A stretch of 64,000 bases of DNA from Acanthopleura granulata. Taxonomy: Eukaryota > Mollusca > Polyplacophora > Chitonida > Chitonidae. The DNA lies in the NCBI GenBank assembly GCA_016165875.1, contig JABBOT010000035.1:20616-84615 (forward strand), written 5' to 3'. Under the pieces are notes generated by a model, which was not told the DNA's origin, searched no databases, and saw nothing but the letters and a program-made list of their open reading frames with translations. Below, in pieces: positions 12,717 to 25,266 of this stretch. The first letter of the stretch is position 1. The number at the start of each line of letters is the position of its first letter. The position numbers and the translations under genes are program-made.

Positions 12717-14202
12717 TGCAACGTAATGTGACCCCATTAGTTTGTATGGTCTGTATAACAGAGGAGGTCGCAAAGCATTAACCAAAGAACAATTTACTTT
12801 GAGGTGAGAACATCTTGGCTGTCGAAGAAATGGACTGAACATATATACAGACATATATATATAAATTTGAACTGCTTATCTCACATATATGCATGACGCC
12901 GGCTGCGATGACATCGTCCAATTTACAATTTTGGAGCTGGTTGCTATGAGAACCAGAAATGTAATCGTACTGACCACATTTGTCAGAGGAATTTAGTATC
13001 AGCTCAACTGAAAAAGTTCATGCATGAATTGGTTTTCATAGAAACCAGAAATAAAGCTGCTGTAAAAAGGAGGGTACCTTCCCTTACCGATTAGGTGCCT
13101 GAAACACTCTATCTATATGATATGATAAAGATGACAACAGATTGTTTCTCTTGTTTCTCTGAAGAAAAAAACTATGCCGTCAAAAACGTAATGCATAAGT
13201 TGAATTTTCACCTCTTAATATGTTTTGTTGAAAGGTAGATAATTGATTTAATAAGGAACCAACAATCGTAAAGGCAACGTCTTTTCTCCCTCGCCAATAA
13301 TAAAAACTGCAGATTTTGTTTCTTTCATACATTTATAAACTAAGAACCTGTAGAGTGAAAGGGCTCTGGTTCTAGCGTAGTGCCATTGCAGGACCATAAG
13401 GTATACGACGGACATAAAACTCTGTTTCATTTGGTCATATCCTGGATTCTAAGAGTTAACCCGTAGAGAGGGGCCGTATGTGCAACGTGTTGAGTATGAT
13501 CGGAAATTGGATATATGAACATTTGCAATCAAAGTGCAACTGATACGTACTTGATTTTCGACACAATATGTACTAATATTATACGATTTGGAAACTGATT
13601 TTATTTATCCGCCTGGAAAATTCATTACGTCTTTTCGTCATCATTGGAAACTGTTGACTGCTTTCCTTTGCATGAATCCGTCGTAAGTTTTATATTCTAT
13701 ATATTTTGTTGTTCTCTGGTGGTATGTGTTATTTGTCGTTTTGGAAACTGGTTTTGCGATTATTGACATGGAGCTCTCATTTTGGTTGACGGCTGATATA
13801 CGAATGTCGCTTTCGACGCCTAGGTTGTAGATATGGGATTGGGTGAGCTGGGTTGTTACATACACTTGCATATGCAAACAAGCATTGCGAAAGCTAGATA
13901 TGACAGCCTTGGTCAAGCTACGTTCAAAATATCAACGGGTATACCTCGTCGCTATACTTCTCGCTATTACCCGCTAATAAGGGTGGCTGCGATCTTCGTT
14001 ACAGGCCAACTTGGGAAATCGCACGTGACATGAATATTTAGAAGCTCCCTCAACCAATGAAATGCTGCCACACATACCGGCCGTTGGACGAAGAATGTTT
14101 ACCGAGACAGTAGCAATAATAAATCCCTGGCTAAAGTCCGCACCACTCTTACTGCTGGCAACCCAATGGCAGTAAGTTTTGTATGTTGAAGTTTTATTTT
14201 GC

Positions 14203-14332
14203 TTATTTATTTGATTGGTACTTTTACGCCGTACTCGAGAATATTTCACTTATACGACGGCGGCCGGCATTATGGTGGGAGGGAATCGGGCAGAGCCCGG
14301 GGCAAACCCACTACCATCCGCAAGTTGCTGAT
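14203..14332 (-). mobile_element. SINE fragment
   Basis: Reverse copy of the same SINE. It has TTATTTATTTGATTGGTAC, then TTATACGACGGCGGCCGGCA, GGGCAGAGCCCGGGG and CTACCATCCGCAAGTTGCTG. The head is missing. Confidence 0.85.
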
Positions 14333-15134
14333 AGAGTATGTTGAAGAGGCTGACTATTAAAGATATTATAACAAAGGTTTAGTCCTCCAACATATATTCG
14401 GACAAACTGGTTAATCGGCTGTTGTTGCTGTTTTGACTTTGATTCAACAGAATCAACGCGGGTGCTTTGTTCAAAGGCACAGCGACTTTCCCTGCTCGTC
14501 GGCACTCCATGCACAAGTCTATCTTATTTCAGTGTCACCACATTTGCCAGACCAGCTTTCTGAAAAGCTTATAATTTAAAATGTTAAAATCGTTTTAATC
14601 TCCTTTACAGTTCTCTAGTCCAGCCCACAAGTAGAATCGGTCATGTCGTTAAAGCTTTAAATTGTATCACATGACGCAAACTATCCAATAATATTTTGTG
14701 TATTGATTTTCCTTGTCTCCGACGCATTTCGGCTCTGTGATTAGCTATCCGATAACTAGGTCATCAGGGTGTTTAACGAAGAGCCCAGCAACATGTATCA
14801 GCAGGTATGCTAGCGAAAAGTATGGTGAGGTATATCCGCTGGTATTATGAGTCAAACCTACACCAGAACAAGAATCCAGAACACAATATGCATCCAAACA
14901 AATACATTCGCATGAAACATATAAAAGAATACCAGCAGCACTGTGGTGAGTATAAACTGTGATCGCAAGCAGTTGATGGGCTTTGATGATACGTTCATGT
15001 ATTAAACATCAAATTTTAAAAGCATACATAAACAATGAGTTTAGAAACAATTACTTTCAGAAATGTATGTATGGGAATTATATTTCCTATACCATTATGA
15101 AGTTTTGAGGTGGGGGCACTAATTATCGTATCAG

Positions 15135-16560
15135 CCAATTATGGTTACCATTGCAACAGTGAAAAGTAACAAAGGTGAGTCGCAACTTGACACCTCTGTA
15201 TTTAAGTATTCACCAAATGAATATGGAAAACAAGAGAGAGTTGTAGCCCAGAGACATAGTTCATACCTAACCATACAGTATATATCTGGGAAATATCAAT
15301 CTGATTATTATGGTAACCATGGAAATGGATAAATGTGAGTAGCGACACATTATCATCTGTGTATCTATAGATCAACCAAGTGTTAAAACTGCACATAGGA
15401 AACAGCTGAAATTGTACACCGGACACCAAGTCAAATCGATAATACTGTACATAAAGAAAAAGTGGTCATTTACCATGGCAAGCATGGAAATGGACAAATA
15501 TGCGTTGCGACATATGATCACGCTTATATCTCTGCCTTCATCAAAAATTAAAACTGCCCTTGAAAAACAACTGGAGTTGTGAACCGAGTACGCAATCATA
15601 TCTCTTTACACGTACATATAGTATATGCACAATATATATAGTAATGACAATGCGGCTACCATTGTAATGGCGAAAATTGATAGATGTGAGCCATAGCACG
15701 TTGTCATATGCGTATCTAAGTATCGACCAAGAATTAACATTAAATATGGAAAAAAAAAACTGTAGTTGCAGGCCAGGAACAAAGTTCATTCCTAAGTATG
15801 TAGAATATGAAGGAATGTTGGCAATCTGGTTACCGTGGCAAAATCAACACGGGTGAGTCGAAATACATCACTTTAGTGCCTAAATATTCACCAAGATTTA
15901 AAATTGAAAATGGAAAACAACTGGAGTTGTAGCCCAGACACGAACTTCATATTTTACTATATGGTAGACATTAGGAAAATGGTAAAATGATTACCATGGC
16001 AACAGTGAAAATGAACAAATGCGAGTCGCGACACATCTAGGTATCCACCAAAAGTTAAGATTAAATATGGAAAACAACTGGAGTCGAAGCAGAGACACGA
16101 AGTCATGTGTATTTATACAGTATATATCTTTTCGAAATGGTGATCTGGTCATTAAGGCAACTGCGGAAATTGACAACTGTGGGCCGTAACAAGTCAACAC
16201 ACTTGTATTTATGTATCCAGCAGAAGTAAAACTGCACATAGAAACGCATTAGAGTTATAGCTCGGACATGAAGCCTTACTACATAGTAAATATCAGGAAA
16301 ACGATAACCTGGTTACCTTGGCAACTGTGAACATAGACAAATGTGAGTTGCTACACCTCACCACCTCTAGATCTAAGTATCCAGTAATTAAAACTGAATA
16401 TGGAAAACACTTGTAGAGTTGTAGCCAGGACACAAAATCACATGTATTTATAGAGCATATACAAGGTAAATTGTGATCTGGTTAGGAAAGCAACCACGGA
16501 ACTCGTCGTGACACGTTGCCAAATCTGTATCTATGTGTCCACCGAAAAATCAGATAATAC
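15135..16560 (+). repeat. Diverged tandem array, ~165-bp unit, about nine units
   Basis: The phrase TTACCATGGCAACAGTGAAA or a variant recurs near 15143, 15308, 15470, 15652, 15829, 15989, 16149, 16313 and 16481, spaced about 160-180 bp. Each is followed by a GACAAATGTGAGT-like piece, a block about ATCCACCAAAAGTTAAAA, then TGGAAAACAACTGGAGTTG and a GACACGAAGTCAT-like end. Units are well diverged from one another, so this is an old array. Its many short open frames are by-products of the repeat. Confidence 0.85.
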
Positions 16561-19500
16561 TGAGAACTTGAGATACGACTACGGAAGGACAGACGGACAA
16601 AATCGCTATACTATAATGCACTGCGCTTAATGGCGGCTGGTGTATAAAAGACACAATTATGAACAAGTATAATGATGCAGCATCTGTATATTTCACGGTC
16701 AAAAAATATAACAGTAATAAGAAGAAATAGATAGATAATAATATGAAATTTCAAGAGTTTTCTAATGACCAGGTCTTAAGTTCAGAGGAAAGACTTTAGA
16801 TCTACATTGTACATGAATTTATCTTTAAAGAGTATGCAACTTTCAGATCATGATTTATATTCATAATTTACAAGGAGCCTCTCATCAATGTGATGATCAT
16901 ACTTCAATCATAAAGTATCAAAATAAGATAAGCACTTTTTCGGCGATATATGTTAAAACCAATTGGCAAAGAGGCCATTTGCTCGAAGCCAGCCATTCCT
17001 GATTCGGATGGGGCTTTAAATCAGGATGATACTTGAGCGTAAGGCCTACATGACACCAGCCAAGTAAATAAATATATATTAAATATATCAACACCGTTTT
17101 TCCTTTTGGGGACGAAATGACACATATACACTAGGTACTGTTATGAGAATCAAGAATGTTCCCCATCACTGTCTCGTTGACTTTAGTCTGTTTCGCAACT
17201 TAATTATATGAAAATTGCGAACGAAGTTTAGTGCTGCAATTTTTTTTCAAGTAAAAAGTTTTATTTAACAGTAAGACGACGCATTTATTTATTTAGAAGA
17301 CGGTTTGAAAAAATTGTAAATTATATCATGCAAATTAAAAAACAGACAGTAACATAATAGCTGACACATATAAACCAAACAATAGGGTGCCAGTTAATCA
17401 ATTCGTGCCGTTAAAGATTCACTAAAAGCTAAACTACAGCGTAACTCAGCTCTGAAATCATGTCCCTGACTTCCACATTTATCGCTCTGAATCGCAGAGC
17501 TGGACAGTCACCGTTGAATAATAAAAGGCATGCCGATGCAGTTAACACAAGTATAACCAGAAGATCCAATCAAATGGCATTCGAACTTCGCAAAAGCCAG
17601 TTTTGAACTAAGTGACTGCTGCTCTTCCAAACATTTTTTTTCCTCAAAATAGATGTTCTTATTTGCTTCTCTTAATTTTTAGAACAACAATAAAATTAAG
17701 ACTCTCAAACACTTGTCTCTCGTCCCTCTTGTGCATTACACCTCCTTGGTTTCAATGTAAAGATTAAACGAGTTTTGCTTTCTCCGAGACATGCTGAGTG
17801 CGTCCGACTCGATTTCACAATGACGCTTAGCTGTGTTAAGCTTTCGGTGCGACAGTGATGGTCGCGTTTCTTTTAATGTCACATGTATAAAACTATTTAT
17901 TCACGAATAACTACTGAGTACGACGACACAATTACGTCAGCCTTTTTTACTGCGTACAGATTTGACATGTTGAGGACAGGACACTCACGGTATTACGGGT
18001 TACAGAATAGAAAAGTACATATCTGTATTTCTGAAGGAAGAATGAAACATATCTGAGATCTACGTATGTGTTAGCAAGACGGGTATGTACCATTGTTGTA
18101 GCTAAATACAAGATCAAAAGAAGAGAAGCCAATTTTCTGTTAAACTGGGATTAAATTGTTCAACTTGCCCACTAAAAGAAATGAAAAACAGAGGAATTGA
18201 AAAGAACATGTTACACTGATCCACATATGTTACGAACAGACTTTACGAGCTTATCAGATATCTCTGTGGTCATTTTTCACATCTATACGTCTAGAACGAG
18301 TAACTACAACCACGAGTTCCGATTACCTTAATCCGAAGAGCATTTGTGAAGAACGGATATAGACAAGCTAAAATTTTGAAGAAACCACTGACCAAGACCA
18401 GGTTCAGTTGCATTTCTCCGAAATTAATTTGTCAAGCAATTGTCGTGGTGAGGGAGGAAAATATTCTAACAATTTCAAGCATTTCTTCAAAACAGAAAAC
18501 ACACATGTATAGACACTACACATTTAACCGCGTACATATATAACTCATTTATTTATATGTGCCACTCTGAAAAATCTCCACTGAGAGGAGGCATTTTTTT
18601 CATTTTATCATTGTTCAAAGATGTACTCGAAAATTCGAGTATGGCTGGTGGGGTGGAAGAAACCGAATTACAGCATGAACAAAATTGTTCTTTCAAGATA
18701 AAGTTTAAAAGTTCCCCCCATGGGCCGGGGAGCTTTCAACTTGCCACAATTAAAGTACTTGCATGGGCAATTAGGAAAACCCTAAGATAAATCGACAAGA
18801 GACTGCATTTCACCAGTAACGTGTAACCATTTGCCAACTACCACACTGTCCTCGTTGCTCTGGTTTTATGGTCTATGCTGCTGGCTCTGGCATTCTCTTT
18901 AAAATAATCTCAATTATGCATCACAACATTACTGTTTTAAATGTGTTCAATTTATTTTTGAGCAGGAGTTAAAATGGAGCAGTGATACCGTTTTCAAGAG
19001 GCTAAAAGATAAAACAGCTATCCAGATCTGTAAGCAATGATGGTTTAAAGTCATGAGAAGCACGTTTTGAGTTAACTAAATCCATTTTTCAATTCAATGT
19101 TATCAATTCTAAACAAAACGTGGTTTGATCGTGGAGGACCTCGGCGTCCAATGGGACATACGTATACCAGTGGTCAGCCAAAATGGGTGTTCCGGGACAA
19201 TAATCTCAAGATCAGTTTCCAAATCGACAATTAAAACAAAACACAATGTGAAAACAAAAAATGTATTAAATAAAATTTAGGACGGATCCATGCAAAGAGA
19301 AACAATCAACGGTTTATAATATCCACGGAAAGAATGTGTTTGCGCTTAAGATACTGACGGTTCGGAGCAACATTTATGGCACTTTAAATAGGCTTCTAAT
19401 TATATTTAGATACTTGAATGTAATCTTATTACTTTAGTTTCTGGTAGAAAATAAAAGTCGACCTGCCCCTACTATCAAAAGGTTAATTTTATCTCCGTTT

Positions 19501-20478
19501 AGCTTTATATTGACCATACATTTATTTTTTACCTCTACCGTGGGCAATGTGGAAGATTGTTGATGAAAAAACTTATATTAACCAATGCAGACTAAAACAG
19601 TTCTTGGAATCGACTCTAATTCGTAATATCACCCGACATGTCTGACACTTCTGCCATTACATCATTTTTTAAAACAGCAACCCATAACAGGATGAATGTG
19701 TTTAAACAGTGTCAAAGGTTTTCTTGCTTTAATATTACGAGCAACGATTGAATAACTGACCTTTGCATGTGTTATATATGTGTTGTGATCTTGATAGTAA
19801 AAATACATGTAAAATGTGGTGCTTATGCTCTTACAACTGGCAAATGTGTACAGAGGCAGTTGTGCGCAAAATAATATATACATGTATTTTGCACAAATAC
19901 CTAGTAGAAACAACTAACCTATAATAACAGGGAGTTGACCACTTTTATGACATTTTATAAATTTAGTGTAACATCTAGTCCACGAGTGTGTTTAAAACAC
20001 CAAGAGTAAAAAGGGTGACATTGAGGCAAAATTTTAAGCTCAGTTACTTTTCAATGCTTGTTGAAATAATGACCATTTATGAAAACAATTGCTGATTTTG
20101 CAATACCAAATTATACATAGAATTTCACCGACACTTCGTGGTATGAGGTAGAAGATAGAATCTTACTTCTCTATTTGTTCCATGTCCTAGTGATATAATT
20201 CTTTCCTCCAGTTTAGCCGCTCACGGGATGTAGCATCGCTGGAAGAGCTGAAATCATGTCACAAGTTGAATCTGCTGGAGCGCTGACGTAGTCCGGCTGT
20301 GAAAAACAAGCTGATCTAATTTGTGAATCAGATAGACGACGCCTTTGAAAAAACTGAGCTGAAGACTATTCACCGGAAGAACACAGTGTTAGTCATTTAT
20401 GAATATACCGGGACAAGGGAAACGAACTGTTTTGGATGAACTGTCCATGTACTTCCTTTTCCCAGTTTGAGTTGTGAC
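16561..20478. other. No gene recognised; upstream of the plus-strand Ig gene
   Basis: AT-rich DNA with no supported exon. A 61-codon minus-strand frame at 17947-18132 starts with a hydrophobic MASLLLILYLATTM stretch but has no splice partner that fits. The last few hundred bases before 20479 are the presumed upstream regulatory region of the Ig gene. Confidence 0.4.
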
Positions 20479-20486
20479 TATATAAG
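20479..20486 (+). promoter_or_regulatory. TATA box of the plus-strand Ig gene
   Basis: TATATAAG lies about 190 bases upstream of the signal-peptide ATG at 20676. Transcription would start near 20510 in a CCCTTACATTC stretch, giving a leader of about 165 bases. The leader contains upstream ATGs near 20525, at 20656 and at 20669. Assignment rests on motif and position only. Confidence 0.55.
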
Positions 20487-20675
20487 ACTCCAATGAATTT
20501 TCCCCTTACATTCGCAGAGTGCGTATGATGCCAGGCACAGAGAGTTGCTCCCCCTGATTTGGACAACGTTTACCCATTGTATGGTTATTACAGTGGGTTA
20601 ACTGGTGAATATATCAACGAGGGCTTGGGCTTTGCGTAAAACATCATAATCATTCATGAGTGTTGCATATGAGTA

Positions 20676-20739
20676 ATGGATCTGCACAGGACAGTACGAT
20701 CTATTGGACTTCTTTGCACAGCGATAACAACATTGAAAG
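20676..20739 (+). CDS. Signal-peptide exon of the plus-strand Ig-superfamily gene
   Basis: ATG at 20676 in a good context (G at -3, G at +4) opens 21 codons plus one base, ending AAAG|GTAAGT in phase 1. The peptide MDLHRTVRSIGLLCTAITTL has a basic start and hydrophobic core, as expected for a secretory signal. The extra G joins in frame to the phase-1 acceptor of the Ig exon at 49587, giving Val at the junction, so this is proposed as exon 1 of that gene. The join spans about 28.8 kb and is inferred from phase, strand and logic only. Other exons could intervene. An upstream reading frame ends exactly on this ATG (TAATG). Confidence 0.6.
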
Positions 20740-21025
20740 GTAAGTTTCTGTCCGTTAAAGTAAGTTAAGCAATGATTCTATGTTCCTTTCAGTGAATATG
20801 TGTTGAAATTGTATGCGTTGTTCAGGCAACAAAACTCTGGCCTTACGTCTTCAAGAAGTTAAAACATGTTTCACATATGTTATAGAATATTTAACCCCAA
20901 CATACACGATTTCTCTCCGTTTTATTAAAATCTCTATGTAATCTTAATGCATATTATGCATCTGCATATTAAATTATGCCCAAAATTTTGTTTTCTCCCT
21001 ATGTCCTATTTAACAGAAAGGATCC

Positions 21026-22087
21026 CTTGCAACTAGACAGGAAATCCCCGGTGTTGCAGCACTGGGGAGTAAGTTTTTCCTTGCAGGAGAAAGAGAGAAA
21101 ATCTGCTTGAACCTGAAGTACAATTACTATGCAACAGATCTGTGAAAAATTGGAGTGTTGTGGTTCATATTTTTTGTTTCATCAGAGAGAAAAAAGTCAT
21201 CAGCAGATTTCGCTATTTTAGGACGTTTTGCGGAGGGAATTCCCATCATAATAAAAATATGATTACGTGAGCAAAAATCGTCTGTTCGTCTTTCATATCA
21301 AGCTGGAGAATTTTAATATATTTCCAAGTATCACGTTGTCATATTTTTGTAAATCGAAAAAAAAAATATTTTCCAGGGTCAGTGGAACTGCATATTCACC
21401 ATAAATGTTAATGAATTATAGACTGTTGTTCCCCATAGGACATCGGTAACTCGCGTGCCTAGCCATCAACATGTCACTTAAATTTAGGTGTTCTATGCCT
21501 ATCTCTACTTACACTTTTTAGTAACTTGAGTGGCGGAGAAAGTGAATGAAACAGACAAGAAAAAAGTGCGATTTGTTTACATATTTGTTGCAAAGCTCCA
21601 TATTACATATTTATTTATTCCATTTGATTGGTGTTTTACGCTGCACTGCAGAATATTCCACTTATACGAACGGGGGGGGGGGCGGGAAAAGCCCTGGGGA
21701 AACACACGACCATCCTCAGGTTGTTGGCAGACGTTCTCACGCACGTCCAGAGAGGAAGGGAGCATGTTTTGTGTTTGAGCTCTCATCGACCGCATTGCTG
21801 GGAGGCTTCTGGGTCATTGTGCTGCGCTAGCATGCTAATCAGCTGAGCCATGGAGGCCCCTTATTATTCAAGAGAAATTATTCATTAAAACAGAGTGGAC
21901 TCTCATGGCTAGTAACGAATATTTTTTATTGCTGTCCTATTGTACGGCAAGATTTGATATCTAACAACTTGAACCCCCATATTGGGAAATCCCTTGCGTC
22001 ATTCTGGAGTAGATCCGTCACTGTGAGCAGTTTGCCAATCGACCTGATCGACCGGGGGGGGGGGGGGGTTTCCCATCTAGTTGCAAG
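21026..22087. mobile_element. ~1-kb inverted-repeat element, copy 2, split by a SINE
   Basis: Begins CTTGCAACTAGACAGGAAAT and ends TTTCCCATCTAGTTGCAAG. It is collinear with the copy at 6394-7431, sharing GAAGTACAATTAC, ATATGATTACGTGAGCA, GGAACTGCAT and GTCACTGTGAGCAG in order. A SINE at 21610-21860 sits inside it and is absent from copy 1, so the SINE arrived later. A run of about 17 G precedes the right terminus. Non-autonomous: no transposase frame. Confidence 0.8.
21610..21860 (-). mobile_element. Near full-length tRNA-derived SINE (minus), nested
   Basis: Read on the minus strand, it starts with a tRNA-like head GGGGCCTCCATGGCTCAGCT, which holds an A-box-like TGGCTCAGCTGATTAGCATG, and then a B-box-like GGTCGATGAGAGCTC. 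It continues through the conserved core and ends with AATCAAATGGAATAAATAAA. The core is interrupted by a G-run (about 21671-21680). Inserted in the inverted-repeat element at 21026-22087. Confidence 0.85.
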
Positions 22088-23520
22088 ATTATTAAATCTG
22101 TAAGATACAATATCCATTTTTTAGTTTTGTCTGATTGTATGCATGTGGTCTAACTCAAATCGATGTAGACCAATCTATTTTTTTTCTACTAACGAACCTA
22201 TTTTCTGTCACAGTGATCTGCCTCATTGCACCACTCCTCATTTCTGTACATTTATCTTTCTGAAAGTAAGTTAGCTCTCTTGTATCCTTATTTCCAAAAC
22301 GAAACCTGAGCATAATGTAGAGAAAAAGCCCTTAGATATGGTGCAGTTAAGGAACATGTTACTGTATTGAGAACGCTTTGCCCGTTTTTTTAAGAAAGTA
22401 CGCATTATATGAAAGGCCATTTCCAAATGCCATTTTTGCTGATTCCAAATATGATCTTCATTTTCTTGTGACATTTTTTACAGTCATTAAAACTGAAATA
22501 AAGATTCGGGCTCTACGGTGGAATTTTTGTCCTATAGTGAAGCACACGGACGTCACAGATTTTTTTGGGCTGCTAAACATTCTCTGCTATATGTCTACAT
22601 TCTGCAGTGAAGAAAGCCCGAGTAACTGTACACCCTGTACATTTCTACGAATGTACAGTTGCGCGAGTTTTCTCTGTCTAGTGTAACATGGGCCACGCCG
22701 TACATTATTTTTCACGAATGTACAGTCTTCATGCGTACTGTTATTCAAATGTCTGTTCACTCGATTTCTAAGCATACATTATACATGGTGGCTGCTGTCT
22801 TGTCCTTCATGCACAAGTACGTGACTTTGGGGCGCTGTACCAATGGCTGTCTTAAGATCATGCAGTCAGTGTTAAAATCCATAGAAGTAGTGGTTTGTGC
22901 AAATAAGTTTAATAGTTGAATATCCTTTAAATTCACGGACATATCAATACCTCTACCTTGTGCTGATTATATGATTATATGATTATAGGACACTTTTACT
23001 GGGCAACACGTCTCTGTTCTACTTTTGGCATGAGCTTTAACAGGACACACGCTTGAAGATCGCGGTGTACACGAGAAATTGACTTAGCCGTGTTCATATG
23101 AAACGAAATGAAATAAAACGGATTCGGTGGACAGCATTGGATTATATCGTACGGAATCTATTTCTTCCGTAGGTCAAAGCTTGCCGGGACTTACAGCTCA
23201 AAGGATCATATAATTATCTCGGACACTGTATTCGTCATTCCGTGAAATTTATGTTGCTAACTATAACATAAGCAGATTATGAACCAAGATTTACTTCATA
23301 AAACCTATTACAGCGCATTTTCAGGGTTATGAGAGTTCTTGAATTCAACATTCTCTATATTGCAATGGATTTATGCCTTCCTGATTTCAGCCGGGATCTA
23401 TTAATCTTGATTTACCCCTTCTTGGCTACAGCTACATGGATATTTTATTACAATGGACTTACCCTTCGTTTGTGTGATTATTCATGTAGTGGCTTTTACA
23501 ATGGTTATATGTAAAACTGC

Positions 23521-23640
23521 GGATGGTTGTTGGCTTCAACTGGGCTCTGCTCGGTTTCCTTCAACCATAATGTTGGTCGCCGTCGTATAGACGAAATATT
23601 CTTTAGTTCGGCGTAAAACACCAATCAAATAAATAAATAT
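23521..23640 (+). mobile_element. SINE fragment
   Basis: Plus-oriented 3' part of the SINE: CTGCTCGGTTTCCTTCAACC, ATAATGTTGGTCGCCGTCGT, GACGAAATATTCTTTAGTTC, then GGCGTAAAACACCAATCAAA and the TAAATAAATA tail. Confidence 0.85.
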
Positions 23641-25025
23641 GTATTACACTCTCTGTGATCATAATATTTCTGTAAACAATGGTAAGTATCACTTTGTTAA
23701 TCGGGTTCCAATCCAGCTCTTTATGCGAGGGTTCTCCAAGGGTGGGTTGGGAATCTGCTGTATCCTAACTGTTTTACGCTTGATGTCTTCTAACAGTATT
23801 ACGCCACCATAGAAGTGGAATGATATTTTGGACCGCGGAAAACGCAAAGCAAAAAGTCATTATTTGATTGTATCAGATTTCATGTCTGAATAAATCGTAC
23901 ATTTAATATATTAATCATACATTTATAATATCCTTTTTATTTACATCGATTAATATCACCGAATTTGGATTAGAAAAAGTCTTGCTATCATGCGTATAAA
24001 TGGAAACAGACCGATGATAATACTACTGAAGGTTATTATTATAGTCGGTCAAAAACAGATGTAGGTTACGCTTGCCCGGAGAGCTCAGTGAGATAAACGA
24101 ATGCCAATGGGACCGAGACCCGACACACATAACATTACAAAAACTCGCACACGTGTCGCACTTGTGGTGATATTCAACCTCAAAAACTGGCAACTACCAA
24201 AAGCTGATTCTGATTCGTGAGAAATGTGTGACTTCATAACTTGGGTTTAAACATGAATATATATCTCGTACAACACCCGTATCTGTATTCAATGGGGAAA
24301 CATAACAGTTACTGTATATTTAGCGACGCAAAAAATCTTTGACGTCAATATGCATCAATATGCGCCTCAATCTTTAGTTCCGTTTTAATCACTGCAAAAA
24401 TGCCACCCCCAAAAATAAAGAAGACCATATTTGGATTCAGCACGAAATTGCCTTTCAGATCATGCGTACTCTCTGTTCTGATCTGTTCTTAAGCAATGAG
24501 CTCTATAATTAAACAAACTAATGTTAATAGCTTTTGAGAAATAATCCAGGAGTAAACATGGAATAATTACCAAACCAAAATGTCTATTTTCAGGAATTAA
24601 TCCCTTTAAATAGAAAAACAGTTTTTCAGAGTTTGTAAATACGCCTTGTATGGAAATGCGTCCTGAAATATCTATGCAATAATCTAGTATCCTAAATTAA
24701 TCAGTCAATAAGTGGAATAACTTTGCAAAAGGAATAATTACGTAAAGAAAATAAATGGTGTTAACACCTGAATGCTAACAATAATTAGCTATAAAGCGAT
24801 ATATTTAGAGATAAAGCTAAATTTTAATCGCGGGTGTTACAAATTATATTTGGAATGATGTGTTTAGAGGCATCTTAGTCTTGGTCTTCCTTTATTTGGA
24901 GAAAGCGTTTGTTGTATCACCACGGTATAGGGGCAGAACAGTTACGTTCGCCACACTGTATTTTTAGCAGCTTGGACTGAGGTTTACCCACTCATACATT
25001 CCCTTTGTTTCTGCATTCTGTTTTC

Positions 25026-25266
25026 CGTGGCCGAAGGGATAAGCGCTAGTGCAGCGTAACACAGGTGTCTCTCACCAATATGATAGCTGTGAGTTCAAGT
25101 CCAGCTCACGCTGGCTTCCTCTCCGGTCGTATGTGAGAAGGTTCGCCAGCAACCTATGGATGGCTGCAGGTTTTCGTGGACTATGCCTGGTTTCCTCCTA
25201 CCATGATACTGCCCGCCGTTGTATAAGTGAAAGATTCTTGTGTACAGCCTAAAACACAAACAAATC
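25026..25266 (+). mobile_element. Full-length tRNA-derived SINE
   Basis: The head has an A-box-like TGGCCGAAGGGATAAGCG near 25028 and a B-box-like GAGTTCAAGTCC near 25090, the two parts of an internal RNA polymerase III promoter. The body follows with CTCCGGTCGTATGTGAGAAG, GGTTTCCTCCTACCATGATA, CCGCCGTTGTATAAGTG and the AAAACACAAACAAATCAC end. This is the best complete copy in the window. It resembles SINE families with a central conserved domain known from molluscs (from memory). Confidence 0.88.

Larger units (their letters stand above)
11077..15134. other. No gene recognised; two SINE fragments
   Basis: Upstream side of the minus-strand gene. No coding exon could be supported on either strand; open frames lack domains and fitting splice sites. 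It contains SINE fragments at 12624-12716 and 14203-14332. The first exon or exons and promoter of the minus-strand gene should lie here or further up, but I could not locate them. Confidence 0.45.

Noticed and set aside
17947..18132. Signal-peptide-like minus-strand frame (MASLLLILYLATTM...) as first exon of the minus-strand gene
   Set aside because: The possible donors inside it are phase 0, while the first recognised exon (11076) needs phase 1, and no linking exon was found.
21628..21846. Several overlapping frames of 70-94 codons
   Set aside because: All are produced by the SINE and its G-run inserted in the inverted-repeat element.
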